Positions 7,416 to 14,909 of a stretch of DNA of 58,979 nucleotides are shown here, in pieces. The position numbers were made by a program, and so were the translations under genes. The DNA is from Bacteroidales bacterium (GTDB taxonomy: Bacteria; Bacteroidota; Bacteroidia; Bacteroidales; UBA932): positions 1-58,979 of the forward strand of contig JAFXQA010000014.1 of the NCBI GenBank assembly GCA_017527415.1. Direction: 5' to 3'. Under the pieces are notes generated by a model that made no database searches, was not told where the DNA came from, and worked only from the letters and a program-made list of their open reading frames with translations. How positions within the stretch are numbered: position 1 is the stretch's first letter; each line of letters starts with the position of its first letter.

Positions 7416-8351
7416 ATGAAAATGAACATTCCCCTTATGGGCACACTGCTGGGCCTGTCGCTGATAGTCTGCCCGATCCTGTATTTCACGATCGGACCTG
7501 CGCTGGGGCCGGAGCAGATCGAAACGCTGAAGATTCTGGGATACATCGTCGCGGGCAGCGCAGCCTTCTGCTTCATCGTGGGAGAACTCACAGGCAACAA
7601 TTCCCAGATGGACAAGCTCTGGAGCCTGCTTCCCATTGCATACGTATGGGTGATTGCCATAAAAGGCGGTCTCAGCACGCGCCTCGTGGTTATGGCAATA
7701 CTTGCCACCATCTGGGGTATACGCCTAACCTTCAACTTCGCCCGCAAGGGCGCCTATAGGATCAAATTCTGGGAAGGTACCGAAGATTACCGCTGGAGCG
7801 TGGTCCGTTCCGGCCCTCCTTTCAAAGGCAACAAGATAGCCTGGATGCTCTTCGACCTTTTCTTCATATCCATCTACCAGAATGTGCTGGTGCTGCTGAT
7901 TACCTTCCCTGCACTTGTGTCGATGACCTCCACCGCCCCATTCGGCTGGGTGGATGCAGTCGCCGCTGTCTACACGCTAGGCTTTATCATCTATGAAACC
8001 ATAGCAGACGAGCAGCAGTGGGTCTTCCAGACAGGCAAGTGGGCAATGATAAACGCTGGGCAGAAACTTGAAGATCTGCCGGAGCCCTACAACAAGGGAT
8101 TCAACACCACCGGCCTCTGGAAACTCAGCCGCCACCCCAACTACTTTGCCGAGCAGGGCACTTGGATTTCTTTCTATGTTTTCTCCATTGGTGCTGGAAT
8201 CGGCATCTTCAACTGGAGCGTGATCGGAGCGCTGCTGCTGGTGGTGCTGTTCCTGGGCAGTTCCGCCCTTTCAGAGCAGATCAGCGCGAGCAAGTATCCG
8301 ACATACGACAGCTACTGCAAGTCTGTTTCCAAATTCTTTCCCTGGCGTTAA
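7416..8351 (+). CDS. DUF1295 / steroid 5-alpha-reductase-like membrane protein
   Basis: 311 residues with about seven hydrophobic segments. LSRHPNYFAEQGTWISFYVF (residues about 235-255) is the conserved RHPNY motif of DUF1295 and the related isoprenylcysteine methyltransferase / steroid reductase fold. EQQWVFQTGKW is also typical. Likely an inner-membrane oxidoreductase or methyltransferase with unknown lipid substrate. The start ATG at 7416 is chosen because it gives a charged-then-hydrophobic N-terminus 31 nt after a -7 box. The MATE gene begins with GTG directly after this TAA. Confidence 0.85.
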   Translation: MKMNIPLMGTLLGLSLIVCPILYFTIGPALGPEQIETLKILGYIVAGSAAFCFIVGELTGNNSQMDKLWSLLPIAYVWVIAIKGGLSTRLVVMAILATIWGIRLTFNFARKGAYRIKFWEGTEDYRWSVVRSGPPFKGNKIAWMLFDLFFISIYQNVLVLLITFPALVSMTSTAPFGWVDAVAAVYTLGFIIYETIADEQQWVFQTGKWAMINAGQKLEDLPEPYNKGFNTTGLWKLSRHPNYFAEQGTWISFYVFSIGAGIGIFNWSVIGALLLVVLFLGSSALSEQISASKYPTYDSYCKSVSKFFPWR

Positions 8352-9833
8352 GTGAAGGCTCTCGACCGGGAGATACTGCGGCTGGCGCTGCCCAGCATTC
8401 TGGCGAACATCACCGTTCCGCTGGTGGGGCTGGTGGATACTGCCGTGGCCGGGCATCTGCATTCGGCGGCCGGCAGCAGCGCCGAGTTCATCGGCGGTAT
8501 CTCGGTCGGTGCCCTTATCCTAAACGTCATCTACTGGAACTTCGGCTTCCTCCGCGCCTCGACCGGTGGTTTAACGGCTCAGGCGTATGGAAAAAGCCGC
8601 AGGATACTGCCCTCTGAGGACCTGTCCACCCCCGGACAGGGGCAGGGGGAGGGGCCCGTCGCTTGCGATGGGAGGGGCCGGAGTGAGCGAAGCGAACGGA
8701 GTTCCGAAGAGGGCAGTATCCTGCGGCGGGCCCTGAGACTGGCGCTGACCATATCGGCGATACTGCTGGTGCTGGGATGGCCCTTGTCCAAACTGAGCGT
8801 TCTGTTCCGCAGCGCCAGCACCGGAGTCGCCATCCTCGCAGCGCAATACATCCTCATACGAATCTGGGCAGCCCCTGCGACCCTGAGCCTGATGGCCCTG
8901 AAGGGCTGGTTCATAGGGATGCAGGACAGCTTCAGCAGTATGATTACCGACCTCACTGTCAATCTGGTCAACATCGCCGCCAGCATTATCCTCACCCTCG
9001 GCATAGGCGGCTGGCAGGGGCTGGGCTTCCCCGGGATCGCCCTCGGAACCGTCATCGCCCAGTGGACTGGGTTCATCCTGGCGCTGGCGATCTGCCACTT
9101 CCGTTACCGGGTTCCCGTTTGTTCCGGAAAATGGACGAAAACGGGAACAAGTACCCATAAAAGTGGGGTATTGTTCCGAAAAACGGCCGAAAACGGGAAC
9201 AAATCCTTCTTCCGGATCAACGCCGACCTGTTCGTGCGTTCGCTGTGCATGACAGGCATCTATTTCGGTTACACGGTCCTGGCAGCGCGCTCCGGCGACA
9301 TCCTCCTTGCCTGCGCCAACATAATGATGAACCTGCTGATGATCTTCTCGTATTTCACTGACGGGTTCGCATATGCCGGCGAGGCGCTGACCGGGCGCTT
9401 TATCGGGGAGAGGAATCCCGAGATGCTGCGGAAGGCGGTCGGAGGAACATTCCGCTGGAGTTTCGGGGTGGCGGGCAGTTGGATTGCCATCTACCTGCTG
9501 GCCGGACTGCCTATGCTGCGGCTGATGACGGATGACCCTGTGGTGGTGGATGCGTGCCGGCAGTTCCTGCCCTGGCTGGCGGTGATGCCGCTGATAGGAT
9601 GCGCCGCCTTCACCTGGGACGGCATCTACATAGGCGCGACCGCCTCCAAGGGAATCAGGAATTCCATGATCTGGGCTGTAGTGGCTTTCTTTGCGGTATG
9701 GTTCGCGGGACACATCCTGCCGACCGCCGGAGCGGGGGCCATACACCTGCTTTTGGGCGCATATTTCGCTCACCTGGCAGCGCGCACTGTCTGCCTCAGC
9801 CTCAGGTATAAAAAGGACGTTAAGGCTACTTGA
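8352..9833 (+). CDS. MATE-family efflux transporter carrying two in-frame repeat inserts
   Basis: 493-residue multidrug/Na+ or H+ antiporter of the MATE (DinF/NorM-like) family in the inner membrane. The N-terminus EILRLALPSILANITVPLVGLVDTAVAGHL is diagnostic, and about 12 membrane helices can be traced. Two hydrophilic stretches do not belong to the family. Residues about 82-126 are encoded by a palindromic family A element. Residues about 250-285 (VCSGKWTKTGTSTHKSG...) are encoded by a tandem-hairpin family C element. Without them the protein would be close to 420 residues. Both inserts fall in loops between helices. Starts at GTG 8352 abutting the upstream stop; overlaps the convergent phosphoesterase by 8 nt. 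Confidence 0.9.
   Translation: MKALDREILRLALPSILANITVPLVGLVDTAVAGHLHSAAGSSAEFIGGISVGALILNVIYWNFGFLRASTGGLTAQAYGKSRRILPSEDLSTPGQGQGEGPVACDGRGRSERSERSSEEGSILRRALRLALTISAILLVLGWPLSKLSVLFRSASTGVAILAAQYILIRIWAAPATLSLMALKGWFIGMQDSFSSMITDLTVNLVNIAASIILTLGIGGWQGLGFPGIALGTVIAQWTGFILALAICHFRYRVPVCSGKWTKTGTSTHKSGVLFRKTAENGNKSFFRINADLFVRSLCMTGIYFGYTVLAARSGDILLACANIMMNLLMIFSYFTDGFAYAGEALTGRFIGERNPEMLRKAVGGTFRWSFGVAGSWIAIYLLAGLPMLRLMTDDPVVVDACRQFLPWLAVMPLIGCAAFTWDGIYIGATASKGIRNSMIWAVVAFFAVWFAGHILPTAGAGAIHLLLGAYFAHLAARTVCLSLRYKKDVKAT
8596..8727 (+). repeat. Family A palindromic insert in MATE gene
   Basis: Perfect 20-bp inverted arms, 8596-8615 and 8708-8727, include CAGGATACTGCCCTCT. The core between them holds GGGCCCGTCGCTTGCGATGG, then AGTGAGCGAAGCGAACGG. 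On the opposite strand the core matches the RNase R insert (CCCCTCCCATCG, GGGCCCCTCCC, AGGTCCT next to the arm). The reading frame stays open throughout. Confidence 0.9.
9119..9202 (+). repeat. Family C tandem hairpins inside MATE gene
   Basis: Two 32-nt hairpin units, 9119-9150 and 9171-9202, are spaced exactly 52 nt apart. Each begins TTGTTCCG and ends CGGGAACAA around an A-rich loop with a CGG or TGG centre. The spacer has the form CCCATAAAAGTGGGG. Unit length, period and loop style match the intergenic copies at 881-1019 and 39535-39673, but the arm sequence is different. Read in frame. Confidence 0.8.
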
Positions 9834-11025
9834 CCTTGCAGCTATAGTCGTGAGTCTGCTTACCCTCGGGGCTGAAGGCCTTGAGGGTAATGTCTTTTTT
9901 GCCGGCAGTCACCTCGAGGCGCTCGCAGTTGCTGTTCACTACAACGGGGAAATTGGCATCCGAGACGCTGCCGTCGGGCTCGTAAACCTCCCATCTGTGC
10001 AGATGGCCACTGATCATCAGGCTGATGCCGGCTTTGTTCAGCACAGGCACGAAAAGCTCGTTGATGACTTCATCTCCATGCCATCCGCCCTTGCGGGGAG
10101 GGATGTGGCCGAAGACTATGCGGACGGCGGCGTTCTTGCACTCGGGAGTTTTGATGACCTCCTCCAGCCAGCGGGCCTGGGCCTTGAGATAGGGCTCGGA
10201 GAGCATCGTGCCGGAGTATTCTATGTCGTTGTCGGGTTTATCCTCTCCGGTGTCGAGGAAGATGAAGAAGAACTTGCCGAAGCTGGCGGTGCCGTACTGC
10301 TCGCCGTCGATATAGTCGAACCAGTATTTGGAGTCCTTGCCTCGGAATTCGTGGTTGCCACGCTGTAGGAAGAGGGGCACGCTGCCCTTCAGGTTGGCGG
10401 CACCGGTGGCGAGGAACATCTCGCGGATCTTCTCCTTCCAAGCCATCGAACTCACCATATCGCCGTTGAAGACGGCAAAGTCAAGCTCTTCCGGCTTTGC
10501 GGCCTGCATCAGGACGTTCAGTATGGAATCCTTCTGGTGGATATCGTTGTAGACATCGAAGCGGACCTGGTCGTAGCTCTCCTTGAGGGTGCTGGTGGTG
10601 TAGGGATTCTTCCGGTAGACGTCGCTGCCCCAGGGGCGGGTGTAATCCACGTTAGAAGGGCCGTCGAAACTCTTCACTCCCTTCATCATTATGCGGTAAC
10701 GGTACTTCGTGCCCGGCTTGAGGCCGTCCACACGAACCTTGTGGATATTGCTGATCACCTGGTTGCCATGCCCGCGCAGGTCGTAGAACTTTGTGCGGTC
10801 CCGGTTGTAGAAGTGGGAGCCGTCATCCGGCGCAACCTCCACCCAGCCGATGGCATCCATATTGGTTTCCCAGATCACCGTGAAGCCGGTGGTGGTAGGG
10901 TTTTCTATGATCGGGCCGCAGATCGGGCGCACCTTGTCGGGGGTCTGCTGGGCCTTCTGAGGTTGAGCTTGTGCCGCGAACGCTGCACATATCGTCAAAA
11001 CGATAAATACAATTCTTTTCATCAT
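9826..11025 (-). CDS. Exported metallophosphoesterase (purple acid phosphatase-like)
   Basis: 399 residues with a cleavable signal peptide (IVFIVLTICAAFAAQA). An N-terminal Fn3-like domain (about 35-125, TTTGFTVIWETNMDAIGWVEV) precedes a calcineurin-like phosphoesterase with FDVYNDIHQ, VFNGDMV, LQRGNHEFRG, RIVFGHIPP and MISGHLHRWE motifs. This domain pair is that of purple-acid-phosphatase-type enzymes, so periplasmic or surface phosphomonoesterase activity is likely. TATATTTG at 11041-11048 (minus) gives a 15-nt leader. Convergent with and overlapping the MATE gene. Confidence 0.85.
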   Translation of the reverse strand: MMKRIVFIVLTICAAFAAQAQPQKAQQTPDKVRPICGPIIENPTTTGFTVIWETNMDAIGWVEVAPDDGSHFYNRDRTKFYDLRGHGNQVISNIHKVRVDGLKPGTKYRYRIMMKGVKSFDGPSNVDYTRPWGSDVYRKNPYTTSTLKESYDQVRFDVYNDIHQKDSILNVLMQAAKPEELDFAVFNGDMVSSMAWKEKIREMFLATGAANLKGSVPLFLQRGNHEFRGKDSKYWFDYIDGEQYGTASFGKFFFIFLDTGEDKPDNDIEYSGTMLSEPYLKAQARWLEEVIKTPECKNAAVRIVFGHIPPRKGGWHGDEVINELFVPVLNKAGISLMISGHLHRWEVYEPDGSVSDANFPVVVNSNCERLEVTAGKKDITLKAFSPEGKQTHDYSCKVK

Positions 11026-11058
11026 AACTCAAGTTTAACACAAATATAAGAAAATATA

Positions 11059-11146
11059 TGCTGTTCACGTCCTGAATTTGCGGACGTGAACGGCATTTCA
11101 GCCCTTTTTTGACGTCGACGTCCTTTTTTTTCGGACGTGAACGGCA
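11059..11146. repeat. Tandem hairpin pair upstream of rnr (family C-like)
   Basis: Two hairpins with the same right arm CGGACGTGAACGGCA at 11081 and 11132 (51 nt apart). The left arms are GCTGTTCACGTCC (one mismatch) and GACGTCGACGTCC (more degenerate). The spacer has a T-run. Located between divergent genes, so not a terminator for either. Confidence 0.75.
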
Positions 11147-11174
11147 CTCCAACCTATCTTCCAAAGTTTTTCGC

Positions 11175-11182
11175 TAACTTTG
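11175..11182 (+). promoter_or_regulatory. -7 box of rnr
   Basis: TAACTTTG matches TAnnTTTG. The ATG at 11189 follows after 6 nt, so the mRNA should start at or next to the start codon. Confidence 0.6.
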
Positions 11183-11188
11183 TGTGTT

Positions 11189-13351
11189 ATGACAAAAAGA
11201 AAGAATAAAGGCGGGAGTGGTTCCCGCAGTGGCCGGAGCGGTTCCGGCAAGGTAAGAAAGAGCGTGCCCGTATATGAGGGACGCGTGCAGATGACCCGCG
11301 AGGGGTTCATCTTTGTGATTGTTGACGGGCAGGATGACGACATCTTCGTGAAGGCATCCAAGACCCGCAATGCCCTGGACGGCGACATAGTGAAGGTGGC
11401 CGTCACCAAGCAGGGCGGTGCCAAGGCGGCCCCGAGGGCCGGAGAGAAGGCCGTCCGCAAACGCGAGGGCGAGGTGATAGAGATAGTCCAGCGCAGCGGC
11501 AAGCAGTTCGTGGGCATCTACCACACCGTGGGCGCACAGGCCTGGGTGATGATGCAGAGCAAGAATATGCCCTACGACATAGAGGTGGATGCGGAAGAGG
11601 GGGCCCGTCTCGGCGCTAAGCGCGGGATGAAGGTTTCCGCCGTGGTGGACAGATGGGGCCGAGGGGATTCCTCCCCTATCGGGCACATAGTCGACGTGCT
11701 GGGTATGCCCGGCGAGAACAATGCCGAAATGCACGCCATCCTGGCGGAGTTCAATCTCCCCTATAAATTCGAAAAGGAAGTGGAAGACGCTGCCGACGGC
11801 ATCTCCGAAGAGATTACCGCAGCGGACCTCAAGGGCCGCAAGGATTTCCGCGGCACTTTCACTTTTACCATAGACCCGGCGGATGCCAAGGACTTCGACG
11901 ATGCTCTGTCGTTCCGCAAGTTGAACAATGGCAACTACGAGGTAGGAGTGCATATCGCGGATGTGTCCTGGTACGTGAAGCCCGGTTCGGCGGTAGACAA
12001 AGAGGCCCGCGAGCGCGGCACCAGCGTGTATCTGGTAGACCGCACCGTGCCTATGCTTCCGGAGAAGCTTTGCAACAAGCTTTGCTCCCTGCGTCCCAAC
12101 GAGGATAAACTCACATATTCGGCCGTCTTCGAGATTACTCCTAAGGCGGAGATCAAGAGTCGGTGGATCGGCCGCACGATCATCAATTCGGACTTCCGTC
12201 TGGATTATGATCAGGCGCAGGCCATCATAGAATCAGGGTCTGCGGGGGATGTACCCTCACCGACCGCTCCGCAAAGCTCCGCCCCTCCCATCGAGGGCGA
12301 TGGGCCCCTCCCTCTAAGCCGAGGGTGGCGTAGGTCCTGTGAGGGTACATCCCCCGCAGACCAAACACTATGCGAAGCGATAACCATTCTGAACGGTCTG
12401 GCGGCCAAATTCAAGGAGAAGCGCTTCAAGGCTGGAGCGGTGGATTTCGACCGTCCGGAGATGAAGGTGGAGGTAGATGAGAAAGGCCGGCCGGTGGACG
12501 TCCATCAGAAGATCAGCAAGGAGGCCAACTGGCTGATAGAAGAGTTCATGTTGCTGGCGAACCGCACCGTTGCGGAGTATGTGGCCACGGACGGGCAGAT
12601 GAACGGGGTGGCTTCCAAGAAGGCCAAGACCTTCGTCTACCGTATCCACGATGTGCCTAATACAGAGAAACTTGAGAGCCTGAAGCGCTTTGCCAAGGGC
12701 TTCGGCTACAAGATGGGAGACTCCATCGAAGGCCGGGGCGCGGCAAAGAGCATCAACGCACTTATGAAGGCCGCGGCCGGCAAGCCCGAACTCGCAGCCT
12801 TCGAGGATATCGCTCTGCGCTCGATGGCCAAGGCCTGCTACAGCACAGAGAACATCGGCCACTACGGCCTCGCATTCGACTTCTACACCCACTTCACCTC
12901 CCCCATCCGCCGCTATCCGGATCTGATGGTACACCGCCTCCTTACCCTGTATCTGGCAGGCAAGGAGAGCGCCAACAAGGGTTTCTACGAGATTGAGTGC
13001 CAGCACGCATCCGAGCGCGAAGTGGTGGCCGCCGATGCCGAGCGCACCAGCGTCAAATACAAACTGGTGGAATTTATGCAGGACAAGGTCGGGCAGGAGT
13101 TCGACGGGCGCGTTTCCGGAGTGACAGAGTGGGGAATGTATGTGGAAATCGAACCCACGAAGGTGGAGGGAATGGTGTCGCTGCGCGAGATCCGGTCGGA
13201 CTTCTTCGAATTTGATGAGGAGCGCTACCGCCTGGTTGGCAAGCGCACGCACAAAATCTACCGCCTGGGAGATCCGGTCCGCATCCGCGTCAAGAACGCC
13301 AACCTCGAGCAGAGGCTGCTGGATTACGAATTAATCGAAAACCTACAATAA
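11189..13351 (+). CDS. rnr: Ribonuclease R with in-frame palindromic insert
   Basis: 720-residue processive 3'-5' exoribonuclease of the RNB family, acting on structured RNA in decay and rRNA quality control. Basic N-terminal tail, cold-shock-type OB domains (about 25-200), RNB catalytic domain (about 215-560) with the metal-binding DPADAKDFDDALS motif, then a C-terminal S1 domain (EFDGRVSGVTEWGMYVEIE). Residues about 350-392 are an insert encoded by a family A element between AQAIIESG and LCEAITILNG, a variable loop in homologues. The ATG at 11189 is preferred to an upstream TTG because the -7 box ends at 11182. First gene of an operon with YtxH, holin-like and manA genes. Confidence 0.95.
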   Translation: MTKRKNKGGSGSRSGRSGSGKVRKSVPVYEGRVQMTREGFIFVIVDGQDDDIFVKASKTRNALDGDIVKVAVTKQGGAKAAPRAGEKAVRKREGEVIEIVQRSGKQFVGIYHTVGAQAWVMMQSKNMPYDIEVDAEEGARLGAKRGMKVSAVVDRWGRGDSSPIGHIVDVLGMPGENNAEMHAILAEFNLPYKFEKEVEDAADGISEEITAADLKGRKDFRGTFTFTIDPADAKDFDDALSFRKLNNGNYEVGVHIADVSWYVKPGSAVDKEARERGTSVYLVDRTVPMLPEKLCNKLCSLRPNEDKLTYSAVFEITPKAEIKSRWIGRTIINSDFRLDYDQAQAIIESGSAGDVPSPTAPQSSAPPIEGDGPLPLSRGWRRSCEGTSPADQTLCEAITILNGLAAKFKEKRFKAGAVDFDRPEMKVEVDEKGRPVDVHQKISKEANWLIEEFMLLANRTVAEYVATDGQMNGVASKKAKTFVYRIHDVPNTEKLESLKRFAKGFGYKMGDSIEGRGAAKSINALMKAAAGKPELAAFEDIALRSMAKACYSTENIGHYGLAFDFYTHFTSPIRRYPDLMVHRLLTLYLAGKESANKGFYEIECQHASEREVVAADAERTSVKYKLVEFMQDKVGQEFDGRVSGVTEWGMYVEIEPTKVEGMVSLREIRSDFFEFDEERYRLVGKRTHKIYRLGDPVRIRVKNANLEQRLLDYELIENLQ
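12237..12362 (+). repeat. Family A palindromic insert in rnr
   Basis: Perfect 24-bp inverted arms, 12237-12260 and 12339-12362 (containing GGGGATGTACCCTCAC). The core GCTCCGCCCCTCCCATCG...GATGGGCCCCTCCC...GAGGGTGG..AGGTCCT aligns with the MATE insert read in the opposite orientation. The arm sequences at the two loci are unrelated. Open reading frame is maintained. Confidence 0.92.
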
Positions 13352-13352
13352 T

Positions 13353-13610
13353 ATGGCAAACAATTCTTTCTTTGGATTTCTGGCAGGAGCCGCCATCGGG
13401 GCCCTTGCCGCCGCATATCTCCTCTCAGATAAGGGCAAGGAGGACGCCGAACGACTGAAGCAGGCTGCGGGAGACCTTGCCGAGAAGGCTAAGAACAAGG
13501 CCGGCGAAGTGGCCGACACCGTTATGGATACTGTCTCGAAAGGGCTTGACGAACTGGAGAATGCACTGAATAAAAAGGATAAGCCGGCAGAGGAGCCGGA
13601 AACGGTATGA
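13353..13610 (+). CDS. YtxH domain small membrane protein
   Basis: 85 residues. An N-terminal glycine-zipper membrane segment (FFGFLAGAAIGALAAAYLL) is followed by a charged amphipathic helix (KGKEDAERLKQAAGDLAEKAKNK). This is the YtxH pattern, often linked to envelope or general stress, but no biochemical role is known. Starts 1 nt after rnr and overlaps the next gene by ATGA, so it is translationally coupled. Confidence 0.85.
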   Translation: MANNSFFGFLAGAAIGALAAAYLLSDKGKEDAERLKQAAGDLAEKAKNKAGEVADTVMDTVSKGLDELENALNKKDKPAEEPETV

Positions 13611-14038
13611 ATACACGCGATTACGTCGACCTGCGTATCGAACAGCTCAAGCTGAAAGGCAGCGACACCGCATCCAAAGCACTCGGCGCCGTTCTCTCCT
13701 GGTTCCTGATCATTGCCGTCGCCCTTCTGTTCCTTACCATGCTGGTGCTGGCAGGCACCCTGTTCCTGGGTAAGTGGCTGGATAATTATGCCCTCGGGGC
13801 TTTGATTGTCTGCGGGGCACTGCTACTGATTCTGCTTATTCTTTTCTGCTGCCGTAAAAAGATGTTCCGCGACGAGTTTGCACACAATCTAAGCGGCAAA
13901 AAGGACTACAAGGATCTGGTGCATAGCGAGGAACTGCTGGATGTCCGCCTTCAGGACAACAACACCGATTTCCTGGGCTGGGGCAGCCTCGGCCTCCGTT
14001 TCGTGCGCATTCTGCTTCGCGTTTTAGTACGTAAATAG
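13607..14038 (+). CDS. Putative Actinobacterial Holin-X / phage-holin-III-like membrane protein
   Basis: 143 residues with two adjacent transmembrane helices (about 28-53 and 60-83, LSWFLIIAVALLFLTMLVLAG and ALIVCGALLLILLILF) and charged ends. This layout and the N-terminal YVDLRIEQLKLKGS resemble the family annotated as phage holin III, which in Bacteroidetes is chromosomal and normally sits beside YtxH genes. No phage genes are nearby, so a lytic role is not implied. Confidence 0.7.
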   Translation: MNTRDYVDLRIEQLKLKGSDTASKALGAVLSWFLIIAVALLFLTMLVLAGTLFLGKWLDNYALGALIVCGALLLILLILFCCRKKMFRDEFAHNLSGKKDYKDLVHSEELLDVRLQDNNTDFLGWGSLGLRFVRILLRVLVRK

Positions 14039-14041
14039 ATT

Positions 14042-14905
14042 ATGATTTACAAATTCCAACCAATACTGAAGACGCTGGTGTGGGGCAGCGAGAACTGGGT
14101 GCTGTCCGGCGTGAAGGGCAACGAAACAAAGGTGGTCGGCGGGCCGGAGGATGGCAAGACGCTGAACGAGCTTTATGGCAAGGAGTTCCCGCTGCTGATC
14201 AAGTTCATCGATGCGAAGCAGGACCTGAGCATCCAGGTGCACCCGAACGATGAAGTGGCGAAGCAGCGCCACGGCTGCCGGGGCAAAACCGAGATGTGGT
14301 ACATCATCGGGGCGGCCGAGGGTGCGCATCTGCTGGCCGGGCTCTCCAAGGAAATCACTCCGGAAGATTATGTTAAGCTGGTGGGCGAAGGCCGCATCAC
14401 CGAGGTGCTTGCAGATCACAAGGTGGCTCCGGGAGATGTCTTTTTTCTGCCCGCAGGGCGCATCCATGCCATCTGCGGAGGATGCTATCTGGCGGAGATC
14501 CAGGAGACATCCGACATCACTTACCGCATTTTCGACTACAACCGTCCCGGGCTGGACGGCAAGCCGCGCCAGCTGCACACGCAGGAGGCTAAGGATGTGA
14601 TAGACTACAAGGTGTATCCGGAATACAGGACTCCCTATGAGCGCAAGCAGGATGCCGGAGTGGAAGTGGCCAGGTGCCAGTACTTTACCACTGATGTCTA
14701 CGAACTTACCAAGCCCATGACAGTAAACCTCGAAGGGCTTGCCGCAGTACCGGACAACTTCTACATAGTGATGGGCCTCGAGGGCGAAGGATGCATCGGC
14801 GGAACGCCCATCAAGGCCGGCGAGGCGGTGCTGGTTCTGGGCGAAAAGGAGATCAGCTTCGAGCCGGCGGAAGGCGGGTTGAAACTTCTCACCACTCATC
14901 TATAG
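14042..14905 (+). CDS. manA: Mannose-6-phosphate isomerase, class I
   Basis: 287 residues. Interconverts mannose-6-P and fructose-6-P. The zinc site is in the cupin motif SIQVHPNDEVA (His and neighbours) and EMWYIIGAAEGAHL. HAICGGCYLAEIQETSDITYRIFDYNR is the conserved central block. Somewhat shorter than the 315-330 residues I expect for relatives, mostly at the C-terminus, which still ends in the cupin strand GEAVLVLGEKEISFEP. Follows the holin-like gene after 3 nt. Confidence 0.93.
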   Translation: MIYKFQPILKTLVWGSENWVLSGVKGNETKVVGGPEDGKTLNELYGKEFPLLIKFIDAKQDLSIQVHPNDEVAKQRHGCRGKTEMWYIIGAAEGAHLLAGLSKEITPEDYVKLVGEGRITEVLADHKVAPGDVFFLPAGRIHAICGGCYLAEIQETSDITYRIFDYNRPGLDGKPRQLHTQEAKDVIDYKVYPEYRTPYERKQDAGVEVARCQYFTTDVYELTKPMTVNLEGLAAVPDNFYIVMGLEGEGCIGGTPIKAGEAVLVLGEKEISFEPAEGGLKLLTTHL

Positions 14906-14909
14906 CGCC

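Noticed and set aside
8580..8730. Frameshift pair in the MATE gene explaining the odd peptide
   Set aside because: Frame is the same before and after the odd segment, both flanks match MATE, and the segment is bounded by perfect inverted arms.
13607..14038. Prophage lysis gene
   Set aside because: The holin-like protein sits in a housekeeping operon with rnr, YtxH and manA; there are no structural or integrase genes.
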